Source: Bacteroidales bacterium
GTDB lineage: Bacteria > Bacteroidota > Bacteroidia > Bacteroidales > P3
DNA: 44,096 nucleotides
Assembly (NCBI GenBank): GCA_022482545.1
Contig: JAKVOZ010000014.1
Location: forward strand, 1-44,096
Direction: 5' to 3'
The translations under genes were made by a program, and so were the position numbers. Of the stretch, positions 17,143 to 25,919 are shown in pieces (position 1 is the first letter of the stretch; each line of letters begins with the position of its first letter). Below the pieces are notes generated by a model. It had not been told where the DNA came from. It made no database searches and was given only the letters and a program-made list of their open reading frames with translations.

Positions 17143-19383
17143 ATGATTAAAGCAGAAAAGGTTACAGTAGAAACAGCTCACAAGTTAGGATTACTTGACA
17201 GTGAGTTTGACCAAATAAAAGAATATTTAGGTAAAAGAGTTCCTAATTTCACAGAATTAAGTATTTACTCTGTTATGTGGAGCGAACACGCAAGTTACAA
17301 GAACAGTATCAAATGGATAAAGAAACTTCCAAAAGAAGGGAAGCAGATGTTAGTTAAACCAGGTGAAGAAAACGCTGGTATGGTTGATGTTGGCAATGGA
17401 AAAGCTTGTGTATTCAAAATAGAGAGTCATAATCACCCATGTGCCGTTGAGCCATTCCAAGGTGCAGCAACAGGTGTTGGTGGTATAAACAGAGATATAT
17501 TTACTATGGGAGCAAGACCAATAGCTCAATTAAATTCTCTTCGTTTCGGTAATCTTAGTAGCAAACACTCTAAACGTCTTTTCAAAGGAACAGTTGAAGG
17601 AATAGGACATTATGGTAATAGTTTTGGAGTACCTGTTCTTGGAGGTGAAGTATTTTTTGATGAATGCTTTGAGAACAATCCTCTTGTTAATGCAATGAGT
17701 GTTGGTATAATGAAAAAAGAAGACCTTATCTCTGCAATAGCCAAAGGTAAAGGTAATCCTGTTTATATTGTTGGTTCATCAACAGGCAAAGATGGTATTC
17801 ACGGAGCAACATTTGCTTCTGCCGATGTTACAGAAAACTCATCAAATGATATACCTTCTATTCAAGTTGGCGATCCTTTCCAAGAGAAACTTCTTATGGA
17901 GGCATCATTAGAACTTGGCAGAAGTGGAGCTATTGTAGGAATGCAAGATATGGGAGCAGCTGGTATAATCTGTTCTACAAGTGAGATGAGCGAAAAAGGC
18001 GGTAGCGGAATGGTTATTGACCTTGACAAAGTGCCATTAAGACAAACAAACATGGAAGCTTGGGAAATACTTTTAAGTGAAAGTCAAGAAAGAATGCTTG
18101 TTGTTGCTAAGAAAGGTAAAGAAGATATTGTTGAAGCAATATTTGACAAATGGGATTTGAATTGTGCTAAGATAGGCGAAGTAATTGATGAGGATATGCT
18201 TTATTTTCATTATAAAGGTGAGCTTGTAGCAAAAGTTCCAGCAGCAAGCCTTGTTCTTGGTGGTGGAGCGCCTCAATATGATAGGGAATACTCAGAACCA
18301 AAATATTATAAAGAAAAAGATAAATTTGATATCAATTCAATAAAAGAGCCAAGTATAGAAGAGTGTAGAAAGATTGCCCAAGAGATGACAAAGAATCCTA
18401 ATCTTGCATCAAAACGTTGGGTATATGAGCAATATGATTCAATGGTTGGTACAAGGAATATGACAACTAACAAGCCAGCGGATAGTGGTATTGCTAATAT
18501 AAAAGGCAGTGAGAATGGTATTGCGATGACTTGTGATTGTAATTCAAGATATGTTTATTCTGACCCAATGATAGGCACAGAGATTGCAGTAGCAGAAGCA
18601 GCAAGAAACATTGTTTGTTCTGGTGGAGAACCATTGGCTGTAACTAATTGCTGTAATTTTGGTAATCCATACAAACCTGAAACTTATTGGCAATTTGTTA
18701 ATGCAGTTAAAGGTATGAGTCAAGCATGCAAGAAGTTTGCTACACCAGTAACAGGTGGCAATGTTAGTTTCTATAATCAAGCATCTATCAATGGCAATGT
18801 TGAAGCAGTTATGCCTTCTCCTGTTATTGGTATGATAGGAACAGTTGAAAAGAAATATCAAACAACACTTGCTTTTGAAAAACCTAATCAAACAATCTAT
18901 CTTTTAGGAGAAAATCATGATGATATTAATTGTAGTGAATACCTTTATTCTTATTGTAAGGTAAAACTTTCTCCTACTCCATTCTTTGATATTGAAAAAG
19001 AATATAAATTACAAGATACATTAAAGAAATTAATACAAAAAGGTTTCATTAAGAGTGCTCATGATGTTAGTGATGGCGGATTGTTTATGACTCTTATTGA
19101 AAGCAGTATGGTAAATAATCTTGGATTTGATATTTTAAGTGATAGCGAAATACGTTTAGATAGTTTCTTATTTGGAGAAAGTCAAAGCAGGGTTGTTATT
19201 ACTATTGACAATGATAAATATGATGAATTTATTAATTTAATTAAAAAAGCTAATGTTCCTTGTCTTGCTATCGGTAAAACAACAAAAGATGGTTCTATTT
19301 CAATTGATGATCAAGACTTCGGAAACATTAAAACTTACAAAAAAGTATTTGATAATGTTATTAATAATATAATGAATGAATAG
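17143..19383 (+). CDS. purL: Phosphoribosylformylglycinamidine synthase subunit PurL
   Basis: A roughly 746-residue PurL of the small, three-subunit type (PurS and PurQ separate and not in this window). Landmarks are MWSEHASYKNS near the N-terminus, the ATP/phosphate site KIESHNHPCAVEPFQGAATGVGGINRDIFTMGA, VPVLGGEVFFDE, GMQDMGAAGIICSTSEMSEKGG, GTRNMTTN, VTNCCNFGNPY, VTGGNVSFYNQ and HDVSDGGLF. It makes formylglycinamidine ribonucleotide in the fourth step of purine synthesis. I chose ATG 17143; the frame could extend by two codons to a TTG at 17137. It stands alone. No purine riboswitch is visible upstream. Confidence 0.95.
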   Translation: MIKAEKVTVETAHKLGLLDSEFDQIKEYLGKRVPNFTELSIYSVMWSEHASYKNSIKWIKKLPKEGKQMLVKPGEENAGMVDVGNGKACVFKIESHNHPCAVEPFQGAATGVGGINRDIFTMGARPIAQLNSLRFGNLSSKHSKRLFKGTVEGIGHYGNSFGVPVLGGEVFFDECFENNPLVNAMSVGIMKKEDLISAIAKGKGNPVYIVGSSTGKDGIHGATFASADVTENSSNDIPSIQVGDPFQEKLLMEASLELGRSGAIVGMQDMGAAGIICSTSEMSEKGGSGMVIDLDKVPLRQTNMEAWEILLSESQERMLVVAKKGKEDIVEAIFDKWDLNCAKIGEVIDEDMLYFHYKGELVAKVPAASLVLGGGAPQYDREYSEPKYYKEKDKFDINSIKEPSIEECRKIAQEMTKNPNLASKRWVYEQYDSMVGTRNMTTNKPADSGIANIKGSENGIAMTCDCNSRYVYSDPMIGTEIAVAEAARNIVCSGGEPLAVTNCCNFGNPYKPETYWQFVNAVKGMSQACKKFATPVTGGNVSFYNQASINGNVEAVMPSPVIGMIGTVEKKYQTTLAFEKPNQTIYLLGENHDDINCSEYLYSYCKVKLSPTPFFDIEKEYKLQDTLKKLIQKGFIKSAHDVSDGGLFMTLIESSMVNNLGFDILSDSEIRLDSFLFGESQSRVVITIDNDKYDEFINLIKKANVPCLAIGKTTKDGSISIDDQDFGNIKTYKKVFDNVINNIMNE

Positions 19384-19479
19384 TTAAGATAGATAACACT
19401 ATTTCATCACTTTTAATTCATTGTAATAAAACGAAGAAAAATTTTAATAAGAAATAACAAAAGTATATTTATAAAAAAC

Positions 19480-20874
19480 ATGAAGAAAATAGTTTTAAGC
19501 GTAATGATGATAGGTCTTGCTTTTTGTGGTTTTGCTCAAAGCGATGGACTAACAAATGAACAACTAAACAAGATTAAGAAGAGCTACCAAGAAAATGCTC
19601 AAAACAAATTATTAAGAAATCTTATTTCAAACAACGATATTAAGAAATTAGCGACAAACAATGACAACAATGTTAATTTTGATGCTAACTTCTCTAATAG
19701 AGTTAATAATAAAGGTATAACAGACCAAAAACAATCTGGTCGTTGTTGGATGTTTTCTGGATTGAATGTATTAAGAAGCAAGATGATTGCTCAATATAAT
19801 TTGGGCGAGTTCTCATTTTCTCAAAATCATCTATTCTTTTATGACCAATTGGAAAAGAGCAATATGTTCCTTTCTTTGATTATTAAATATAGGAATGAAG
19901 ACCTTACAAGCAAAAACAATGAATGGTTATTAAAAAATGTACTTTCTGATGGAGGAACATTTTGTGGAATAATTGATTTAGTAGATAAGTATGGATTAGT
20001 TCCTTCAACTATTAAACCAGAAACATTCAATTCAAACAACACTTCTCGTATTGATGACCTTATAACATTGAAACTGAAAGAAGATGCATTAACTCTTAGA
20101 GATATGTCAAAAAACAAGGCAAGTGTAAGCAAACTTAATGACAAAAAAATAGAGATGTTAAGTGAGATTTATAAGATGCTGGTTTTTGCTTATGGAGAAC
20201 CTATAACTGAATTTACTTATACTATGAGAGATTGTAATAATAAAGTTATCTCAACAGATAAATATACTCCAAAATCTTTCTTTGATAAATATGTAAATAA
20301 AAAATTAGACACTACTTATGTAATGTTTATGAATGATCCAACAAGAGATTATTATAAACTTTATGAGATAGAGAATGATAGACACACAATGGACGGACAC
20401 AATTGGAAATACATTAACCTTCCAATAGAAGATATAAAAGATATTGCAATCAAATCCATTAAAGACTCAACAATGATGTATTTCTCTTGTGATGTTGGCA
20501 AATTTTATAATAATGCAAATGGAACATTAGATTTAAACAATTTTGATTATGGCTCAATTATGGGAGTAAGTTTTAATATGGATAAAAAACAAAGAATATC
20601 TACTTTTGCTTCTGGTTCTTCTCATGCAATGACTCTTTGTGCTGTTGATTTAGATGCCAACAATAAACCAATAAAATGGATGGTTGAAAATTCATGGGGC
20701 AAAGATGCTGGCTATCAAGGACACCTTATTATGACTGACAAATGGTTTAATGAATATATGTTTCGTCTTGTGACTGAAAAGAAATATGTTAGTGAAAAGA
20801 TACTTAATATTTTAAATCAAAAACCAATCATACTTCCAGCGTGGGACCCTATGTTCTTAGAAGATGTTGATTAA
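19480..20874 (+). CDS. pepC: Secreted aminopeptidase C (bleomycin hydrolase-like C1 peptidase)
   Basis: The 464-residue protein begins with a signal peptide (MKKIVLSVMMIGLAFCGFAQ) followed by a papain-like peptidase of the C1B group. It has catalytic Q83 and C89 in DQKQSGRCWMFSGLN, the catalytic His in SGSSHAMTLCAV and the Asn in WMVENSWGKDAGYQG. The C-terminal tail LPAWDPM is typical of bleomycin hydrolase/PepC, whose C-terminus lies in the active site and limits the enzyme to aminopeptidase action. Cytoplasmic PepC lacks a leader, so this copy acts outside the cytoplasm, presumably in peptide breakdown. It lies 96 bp after purL and may have its own promoter. Confidence 0.92.
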   Translation: MKKIVLSVMMIGLAFCGFAQSDGLTNEQLNKIKKSYQENAQNKLLRNLISNNDIKKLATNNDNNVNFDANFSNRVNNKGITDQKQSGRCWMFSGLNVLRSKMIAQYNLGEFSFSQNHLFFYDQLEKSNMFLSLIIKYRNEDLTSKNNEWLLKNVLSDGGTFCGIIDLVDKYGLVPSTIKPETFNSNNTSRIDDLITLKLKEDALTLRDMSKNKASVSKLNDKKIEMLSEIYKMLVFAYGEPITEFTYTMRDCNNKVISTDKYTPKSFFDKYVNKKLDTTYVMFMNDPTRDYYKLYEIENDRHTMDGHNWKYINLPIEDIKDIAIKSIKDSTMMYFSCDVGKFYNNANGTLDLNNFDYGSIMGVSFNMDKKQRISTFASGSSHAMTLCAVDLDANNKPIKWMVENSWGKDAGYQGHLIMTDKWFNEYMFRLVTEKKYVSEKILNILNQKPIILPAWDPMFLEDVD

Positions 20875-20895
20875 ACTAATCTAAGATTAAAACTA

Positions 20896-21624
20896 ATGAA
20901 AACTTTTAAGATATATTTTTTGTTTTCTTTTGCTTTCTCTTTTGTTTGTTTGACTATGAATGCACAAGTAGAAGAAACAAATACGAATGACTCAACTAAC
21001 ATTGTAGATACAGCAAATATTGCTAACACAAATGATGAGAGTGAAGAATATGCTCCTGATGATGAAGAAAAAACAATAGACTTAGATATAAATAATCAAG
21101 AAAACCAAGATATTGTTAATTCTATTAATAATATTATATCTCAAATACAACAACTTCAAGAACAAGATACATTGTTTTCTTATTATGCTACTTATGAATA
21201 TAATCCACAAATAACAGAATTTAGTGATAGCAAAACTGCAATGAAAGATATTGTATCAAAGTTTGATGTTGTTAAAGTTAAAGATGAAAAAGATAGTAAT
21301 TTTTCTTATGTGAAAGAAACAATATTTAATAGTAATCAAGCATGGGATTATATCTACGAAAGATTATATAATAATGAAGGTAAGTTGGTTTATTTCGTTC
21401 GCAGATATAACACCTTCAATTCAGGCTGTGCAGAAGTCGCTTTTGAACAATCAGATTACTATTTTAATAATAATGGAGATATAATAAAAAAGACTTACAA
21501 TATTTATGATTCACATAACAATGTTTTGAATATTCAAAATTGTTGGATGGAAAGAGAAAGTTATGATAAATTTATGTCTTTAAAAGATTTCTTAACAGAG
21601 AATCCAATAAAGGACTTAGAATAA
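20896..21624 (+). CDS. Unknown secreted protein with acidic Asn/Asp-rich linker
   Basis: A 242-residue protein I do not recognise. A signal peptide (FLFSFAFSFVCLTMNAQ) is followed by a low-complexity acidic stretch (about residues 26-65, rich in Asn, Asp, Glu and Thr, including EEYAPDDEEK). A short Gln-rich helix follows (NNIISQIQQLQEQD). The C-terminal region of about 160 residues has several aromatic strands (YVKETIFNSNQAWDYIYERLY, GKLVYFVRRYNTFN, GDIIKKTYNIYD). Two Cys remain in the mature part (SGCAEV and NCWMER) and could pair. It lies 21 bp after pepC and 5 bp before coaX, so it is co-transcribed. Fold and role are unknown. Confidence 0.8.
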   Translation: MKTFKIYFLFSFAFSFVCLTMNAQVEETNTNDSTNIVDTANIANTNDESEEYAPDDEEKTIDLDINNQENQDIVNSINNIISQIQQLQEQDTLFSYYATYEYNPQITEFSDSKTAMKDIVSKFDVVKVKDEKDSNFSYVKETIFNSNQAWDYIYERLYNNEGKLVYFVRRYNTFNSGCAEVAFEQSDYYFNNNGDIIKKTYNIYDSHNNVLNIQNCWMERESYDKFMSLKDFLTENPIKDLE

Positions 21625-21629
21625 AAAGA

Positions 21630-22355
21630 ATGATAGTAGCAATAGATAGAGGAAATACAAGAACAAAGTTGGCTGTGTTTAATAAAGAAAAGATTATCTT
21701 TTTAGATGCAACCAATAGTTTTAATATTGACTATCTTAAAGATATATTTAATAAATATGATATAAAACAATCTATTTATTGTTCTGTTTTAAAATCAAAT
21801 GATGATCAAACAATTCAAGAATATCTTTGTTCAATGTCCTCTCTTATTACAATGTCTTCTAATTTATCTTTACCTATAATAAATCTTTATTCTACGAATA
21901 ACACTCTTGGTAATGATCGTTTAGCTGATATTGTAGGTGCTTATTATTTATACAAAAAATCAACGCTTGTTATAGATGCTGGAACTTGTATTACTTATGA
22001 TTTCTTAAATAATAAAAGTGAATACATTGGAGGAAGTATTTCTTTGGGTTTTATGCTAAAATATAAAGCATTACATAATTTTACTGCAAATCTTCCGTTT
22101 ATTAACGAAGTAAAATTCATCTCTTTATGTTGTAATACAACGAAAGATTGTTTAATTTCTGGTGTCGTTAATGGCACATTATTTGAAATAGAAAAGACAA
22201 TAGAGAAATATAAAGAACAATATGGAGATATAAATATTGTAATAACAGGAGGCGATGCTGAATTTATACAAAAGAATTTAAAAGCGAAAACAATAATTGA
22301 AGAGAATCTTATTCTCTATGGTTTAAAAAACATATTAGATATTAATGCGAAATAA
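21630..22355 (+). CDS. coaX: Type III pantothenate kinase
   Basis: A 241-residue ASKHA-fold kinase of the CoaX type. It has the N-terminal phosphate motif IVAIDRGNTRTKLAVF (D6 as catalytic-type Asp; the usual DIGNT reads DRGNT), LGNDRLADIVGAYYLY at about 90-105, the second phosphate motif VIDAGTCITYDFL, GGSISLGFMLKYKALHNFTANLP and VITGGDAEF. CoaX phosphorylates pantothenate in the first step of coenzyme A synthesis and is not inhibited by CoA. The downstream barrel gene overlaps its end by 11 bp, so it belongs to one tightly packed plus-strand operon. Confidence 0.93.
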   Translation: MIVAIDRGNTRTKLAVFNKEKIIFLDATNSFNIDYLKDIFNKYDIKQSIYCSVLKSNDDQTIQEYLCSMSSLITMSSNLSLPIINLYSTNNTLGNDRLADIVGAYYLYKKSTLVIDAGTCITYDFLNNKSEYIGGSISLGFMLKYKALHNFTANLPFINEVKFISLCCNTTKDCLISGVVNGTLFEIEKTIEKYKEQYGDINIVITGGDAEFIQKNLKAKTIIEENLILYGLKNILDINAK

Positions 22356-23631
22356 TTTTAATAAAATATTACTACTTATTGCCTTGATTGTTTCAATTCA
22401 AATGAACGTTAAAGGACAATATTCAATAAGTTCTCCTTATTCTAAATTTGGAATTGGGAATACAAATAAAGCAGGCAATCAAGTTAATGCTTCTATGGGA
22501 GGAATTGGTTATGCTTTTGCAAGAAATAATGTAGTTAATTTTCTAAATCCTGCTTCATTATATGCAACAGATACTATGTCTTTCATTTTTGATATAGGCT
22601 TTACTGCCGATTGGAGAAAAATCTCAACAAAAGATAATCATTCTAATAGTTTCCTTGGTGGGGTATCTAATATCTCATTCGCTTTTCCTATAACAAAATC
22701 ATTAAAGATGGCTTTGGGCTTAGCTTCTGTTTCTGATATTAATTTTTCTACTCAAACAGATTCTACCATTACTACTGGCCATTATAAAAAGATTTTTGAG
22801 GGTGATGGAGGTTTGGATAAAGTTATTGTTGGCTTAGCTTATGGAAGAAAACTTACTAAAAACAACCATTTTTCTTTTGGAATGAATGCTTCTTATATAT
22901 TTGGTAATATATATAAAAGCAACACAGTCTCTTTTCCTGACTCTTCTTCATATTATGGTACTCGTTCAGAAGTTAATTACAATGTATCTGCTTTTAGTTT
23001 TGATTTGGGAATACAAGATTTCCAAAAATTAAAGAATGGAGATATAATAGGTTTTGGTTTAAGTTATACTCTACCAATAAAATATCCAACAGACAACGTT
23101 TCTCTTTATTATACTTTCTATGAACATGCCGCCAATGAATATGTTCAAGATACTATATTAAATAATAAGACTTCTGGTAAAATAAGTATGCCTCAATCTA
23201 TTGGAATTGGACTTTCTTATGAAAAACCAAATAAATTATTTACAGAAATAGATGTTAATTATACTCAATGGAGCAAATTCCTTTTTCAAAAAAATGATGT
23301 TAATTCTTATTTAAAAGATAGTTGGAAAGCAAATGCTGGTATTGAATATACTCCTAATATTTATGGTAATTATATAAAAAAATTATCTTATAGGTTTGGA
23401 TTAAACTACGATAACGGTTATTTGAAAATTGGAGAAGATAGAATAAGTAAATATGGACTTTCTTGTGGATTGTCTTTGCCTATAAAGAAAATGGGAACAA
23501 GAATAAATATTAACTTTGAATATGGTAAGATTGGCACACAAAACAATAACTTAATAAAAGAGAATTATTATCGTATAGGTTTATCCTTATCTGCAAAAGA
23601 TCGTTGGTTTGTTACAAGAAAATATTTATAA
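22345..23631 (+). CDS. Outer-membrane beta-barrel protein
   Basis: The 428-residue protein has a signal peptide (LLLIALIVSIQMNVKGQ) and begins YSISSPYSKFGIGN, then ASMGGIGYAFARNNVVNFLNPASLYA, which resembles the start of FadL/OmpP1-like and related Bacteroidota barrels. The rest alternates polar and hydrophobic residues with many Tyr/Phe (LSYRFGLNYDNGYLKI, FEYGKIGTQ). It ends in YRIGLSLSAKDRWFVTRKYL rather than a bare aromatic terminus. I infer a barrel in the outer membrane, substrate unknown. It overlaps coaX and precedes a TPR gene and lptC, so a role in envelope building is possible. Confidence 0.78.
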   Translation: MRNNFNKILLLIALIVSIQMNVKGQYSISSPYSKFGIGNTNKAGNQVNASMGGIGYAFARNNVVNFLNPASLYATDTMSFIFDIGFTADWRKISTKDNHSNSFLGGVSNISFAFPITKSLKMALGLASVSDINFSTQTDSTITTGHYKKIFEGDGGLDKVIVGLAYGRKLTKNNHFSFGMNASYIFGNIYKSNTVSFPDSSSYYGTRSEVNYNVSAFSFDLGIQDFQKLKNGDIIGFGLSYTLPIKYPTDNVSLYYTFYEHAANEYVQDTILNNKTSGKISMPQSIGIGLSYEKPNKLFTEIDVNYTQWSKFLFQKNDVNSYLKDSWKANAGIEYTPNIYGNYIKKLSYRFGLNYDNGYLKIGEDRISKYGLSCGLSLPIKKMGTRININFEYGKIGTQNNNLIKENYYRIGLSLSAKDRWFVTRKYL

Positions 23632-23676
23632 TAGAAAATAAATTAATATAATAATATAAAAAATATAAAAGATAAA

Positions 23677-25053
23677 ATGAAGAAAATAACTTTATTACTT
23701 ACCATTTGCACATCATTATTTTGGGTAAATGGAAGTTATGCACAAAAGTATGGTAAAACAGAGCAAGATAGTGTTGATTGTTTAATGAACAATTCTCTTT
23801 ATCAAGAGTTTTACAAACAAAATAATTTCAAAGATGCCTATGAGCCATGGAAGAAAGTTATAAAAGTTTGTCCTCAATATCACATAAACGTATATATTAG
23901 AGGTGTGAATATCTTAAACAACCTTATTGCTAATGCTAAAACACCTCAAGAGAAAGACAAATATATTGATGAATTACTTTCTCTTTATGATGTAAGGACA
24001 GCAGCTTTTGGAGATGAAGGAAACAATATAGCAAGAAAAGCTCAAACACTTGAACAATACCGCCCTACTCAAATAGAAAAAATATATAATCTATATAAAG
24101 AAGGTGCAGAAAAAGCTGGTAAAGATTATGATCAACAATTCTGCGTTCAATATCTTCAAGCAACTGTTAAATATCTTGCATCAATAAAAGCTACTAGTGA
24201 GCAAATGTCTACTTTATTTGATGTTTATGACTACGCTTCTGAAACATTAGAACAAGCACAAGCTGATGCTGGTAGTGATTTAGACTCTGCTACTCAAACA
24301 AATAATAGTAAATTAATGCAAAAATCTCAACAATTATTAGACAATTCAAAAAGCAATATAGCTGCTATTGAACAGATTATTGAGCCTTTTGCTTCTTGCG
24401 ATAAGATTATTCCAATTTATGAGAACAAATTCAAAGCCAATCCTAATGATTTGGAACTTTTAAAGAAGATAACAACAAATCTTGATAGAAAAGATTGTAC
24501 AGAAAATGATTTGTTTTTCCAAGCAACAGAAAACCTTCATAAATTACAACCAACAGCAAAGAGTGCTTTTATGATGGGAACAATGTTATATAAGAAAAGA
24601 CAATATTCTGAATCAGCTAAATACTTCCAAGAAGCAGAAAATTCATTTACAGATAGAGCATCAAAAGCAAAAGCAGCTTTTCGTTGTGCTCAAATATTAA
24701 TGGAATCAAGTAGTTTTTCTGCTGCAAGAAGTGCTGCATACAGAGCTGCTGGTTATGATAGAAGTCTTGCTGGAAAAGCATCAGTACTTGTTGCTAATAT
24801 GTATTTAAGAAGTAGTGTCTCTTGTGCTTCTAACGGTGGCAAAGTAAGAGGTGCTGCTTGGTGTGCTTATGATGAAGCTGCAAGAGCTAAATCATTAGAT
24901 GCTTCTGTTTCTGGTGATGCTAATAGAATTATGGGAGCTGCTCGTAGTCAATGGCCTGCAAAAGATGATATGTTCTTTATGGGACTAAACAATGGCGCTT
25001 CTTTCCATGTAGGTTGTTGGATAGGTAAATCAACAACTGTTAGATGCAGATAA
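23677..25053 (+). CDS. Secreted tetratricopeptide-repeat protein
   Basis: The 458-residue protein has a signal peptide (LLLTICTSLFWVNGSYAQ) and then mostly helical sequence. TPR-like pairs are seen at YQEFYKQNNFKDAYEPWKKVIKVCPQY, PNDLELLKKITTNL, SAFMMGTMLYKKRQYSESAKYFQEAEN and RASKAKAAFRCAQILMESSSFSAARSAAYRAAGY. It ends with a Cys-containing segment (SSVSCASNGGK, AAWCAYDEA, HVGCWIGKSTTVRCR). Such proteins are periplasmic scaffolds; no specific partner is shown. It lies 45 bp after the barrel gene and 7 bp before lptC, so it probably belongs to the same operon. Confidence 0.82.
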   Translation: MKKITLLLTICTSLFWVNGSYAQKYGKTEQDSVDCLMNNSLYQEFYKQNNFKDAYEPWKKVIKVCPQYHINVYIRGVNILNNLIANAKTPQEKDKYIDELLSLYDVRTAAFGDEGNNIARKAQTLEQYRPTQIEKIYNLYKEGAEKAGKDYDQQFCVQYLQATVKYLASIKATSEQMSTLFDVYDYASETLEQAQADAGSDLDSATQTNNSKLMQKSQQLLDNSKSNIAAIEQIIEPFASCDKIIPIYENKFKANPNDLELLKKITTNLDRKDCTENDLFFQATENLHKLQPTAKSAFMMGTMLYKKRQYSESAKYFQEAENSFTDRASKAKAAFRCAQILMESSSFSAARSAAYRAAGYDRSLAGKASVLVANMYLRSSVSCASNGGKVRGAAWCAYDEAARAKSLDASVSGDANRIMGAARSQWPAKDDMFFMGLNNGASFHVGCWIGKSTTVRCR

Positions 25054-25060
25054 TCAAAGA

Positions 25061-25633
25061 GTGAAAAGATTTAGAAAAAAATCAATATTAATACGGACAT
25101 ATCTTTTATTAGGTATGTTCGTATTATCTTTTTGTATTATCTCATGTGAAAAAGAACAAACCTATTCAAATAATAAAAAGTTTTTTTCTAAACCTATTCA
25201 AACTCTAAAAGACGTAACTCTTTATAGAAGTAGTAGTGGCAAGGTTTATTGCGAATTATTTACTAAACGGATTGATTTTTATGGAGGAGATAGTGCCAAA
25301 ACTGTTTTTCCAAAAGGTATGAAAGCCAAATTTCTTAACAATGATAATTCAACAAAAGCTATTCTTACTGCCAACTATGTGATTAATTATCAAAAATCAT
25401 CTCTTGTCTATCTGAAAGATTCAATAGTTGTAATTAATTATAACACCAAAGACACAATATATTGCAAAGATTTGTTTTGGGAACAGACAAAAAAGATAGT
25501 ATATACAAATAATCCTATCCGCCGTAAATCTCCTTCTGGCATTGACTTTGGAGATGGATTGTCGGCAAGTGAAAACTTCGATAGTGTTGTAATAAAAAAT
25601 CCACACGGAAATCAGCTTTTAGAAGAAGAGTAA
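25061..25633 (+). CDS. lptC: LPS export periplasmic protein LptC
   Basis: A 190-residue protein starting at GTG 25061. The next in-frame Met (residue 19) would destroy the N-terminal anchor. The anchor YLLLGMFVLSFCIISCEK ends in a lipobox-like ISC. It is followed by the LptC beta-jellyroll with TLKDVTLYRSSSGKVYCELFTKRIDFY, VFPKGMKAKFLN, TANYVINYQKSSLVYLKDSIVVIN, DTIYCKDLFWEQTKKIVYTNNPIR and GDGLSASENFDSVVIKNPHG. LptC receives LPS from LptB2FG and hands it to the periplasmic bridge. The C-terminal DGLSASENF pattern is strongly diagnostic. The operon ends here at a hairpin terminator. Confidence 0.92.
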   Translation: MKRFRKKSILIRTYLLLGMFVLSFCIISCEKEQTYSNNKKFFSKPIQTLKDVTLYRSSSGKVYCELFTKRIDFYGGDSAKTVFPKGMKAKFLNNDNSTKAILTANYVINYQKSSLVYLKDSIVVINYNTKDTIYCKDLFWEQTKKIVYTNNPIRRKSPSGIDFGDGLSASENFDSVVIKNPHGNQLLEEE

Positions 25634-25861
25634 TCCTCTGCAAATCAATAGTATTTCATTCATAAAAATAATTCTTCGTTATATTTTTTTATCTTTTGAT
25701 TTTAATAGAATATTTCTTTATTATATTTTAGTGGAATAGCATAAAAACATAGTTACTTTTTATCATCTGTTTTTTTAGGCAGAAAACCATATCTTTTAAT
25801 TTGACCAATGACTCTGCAATTAAAAAAAACATTCTCTACTTAATAGTCAAAATACTAAAAA

Positions 25862-25903
25862 AATATAGAGGGCTATAACTATTATAGTCCTCTATATTTT
25901 TTT
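25862..25903. terminator. Bidirectional intrinsic terminator between lptC and RNase G
   Basis: A 17-bp stem (25862-25878 with 25882-25898, one G.T wobble, 3-base loop) is followed by a T-run on the plus strand and preceded by an A-run that serves as T-run on the minus strand. It sits between convergent genes and can stop both. Confidence 0.88.
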
Positions 25904-25919
25904 AGATGTAGGAAATTAT

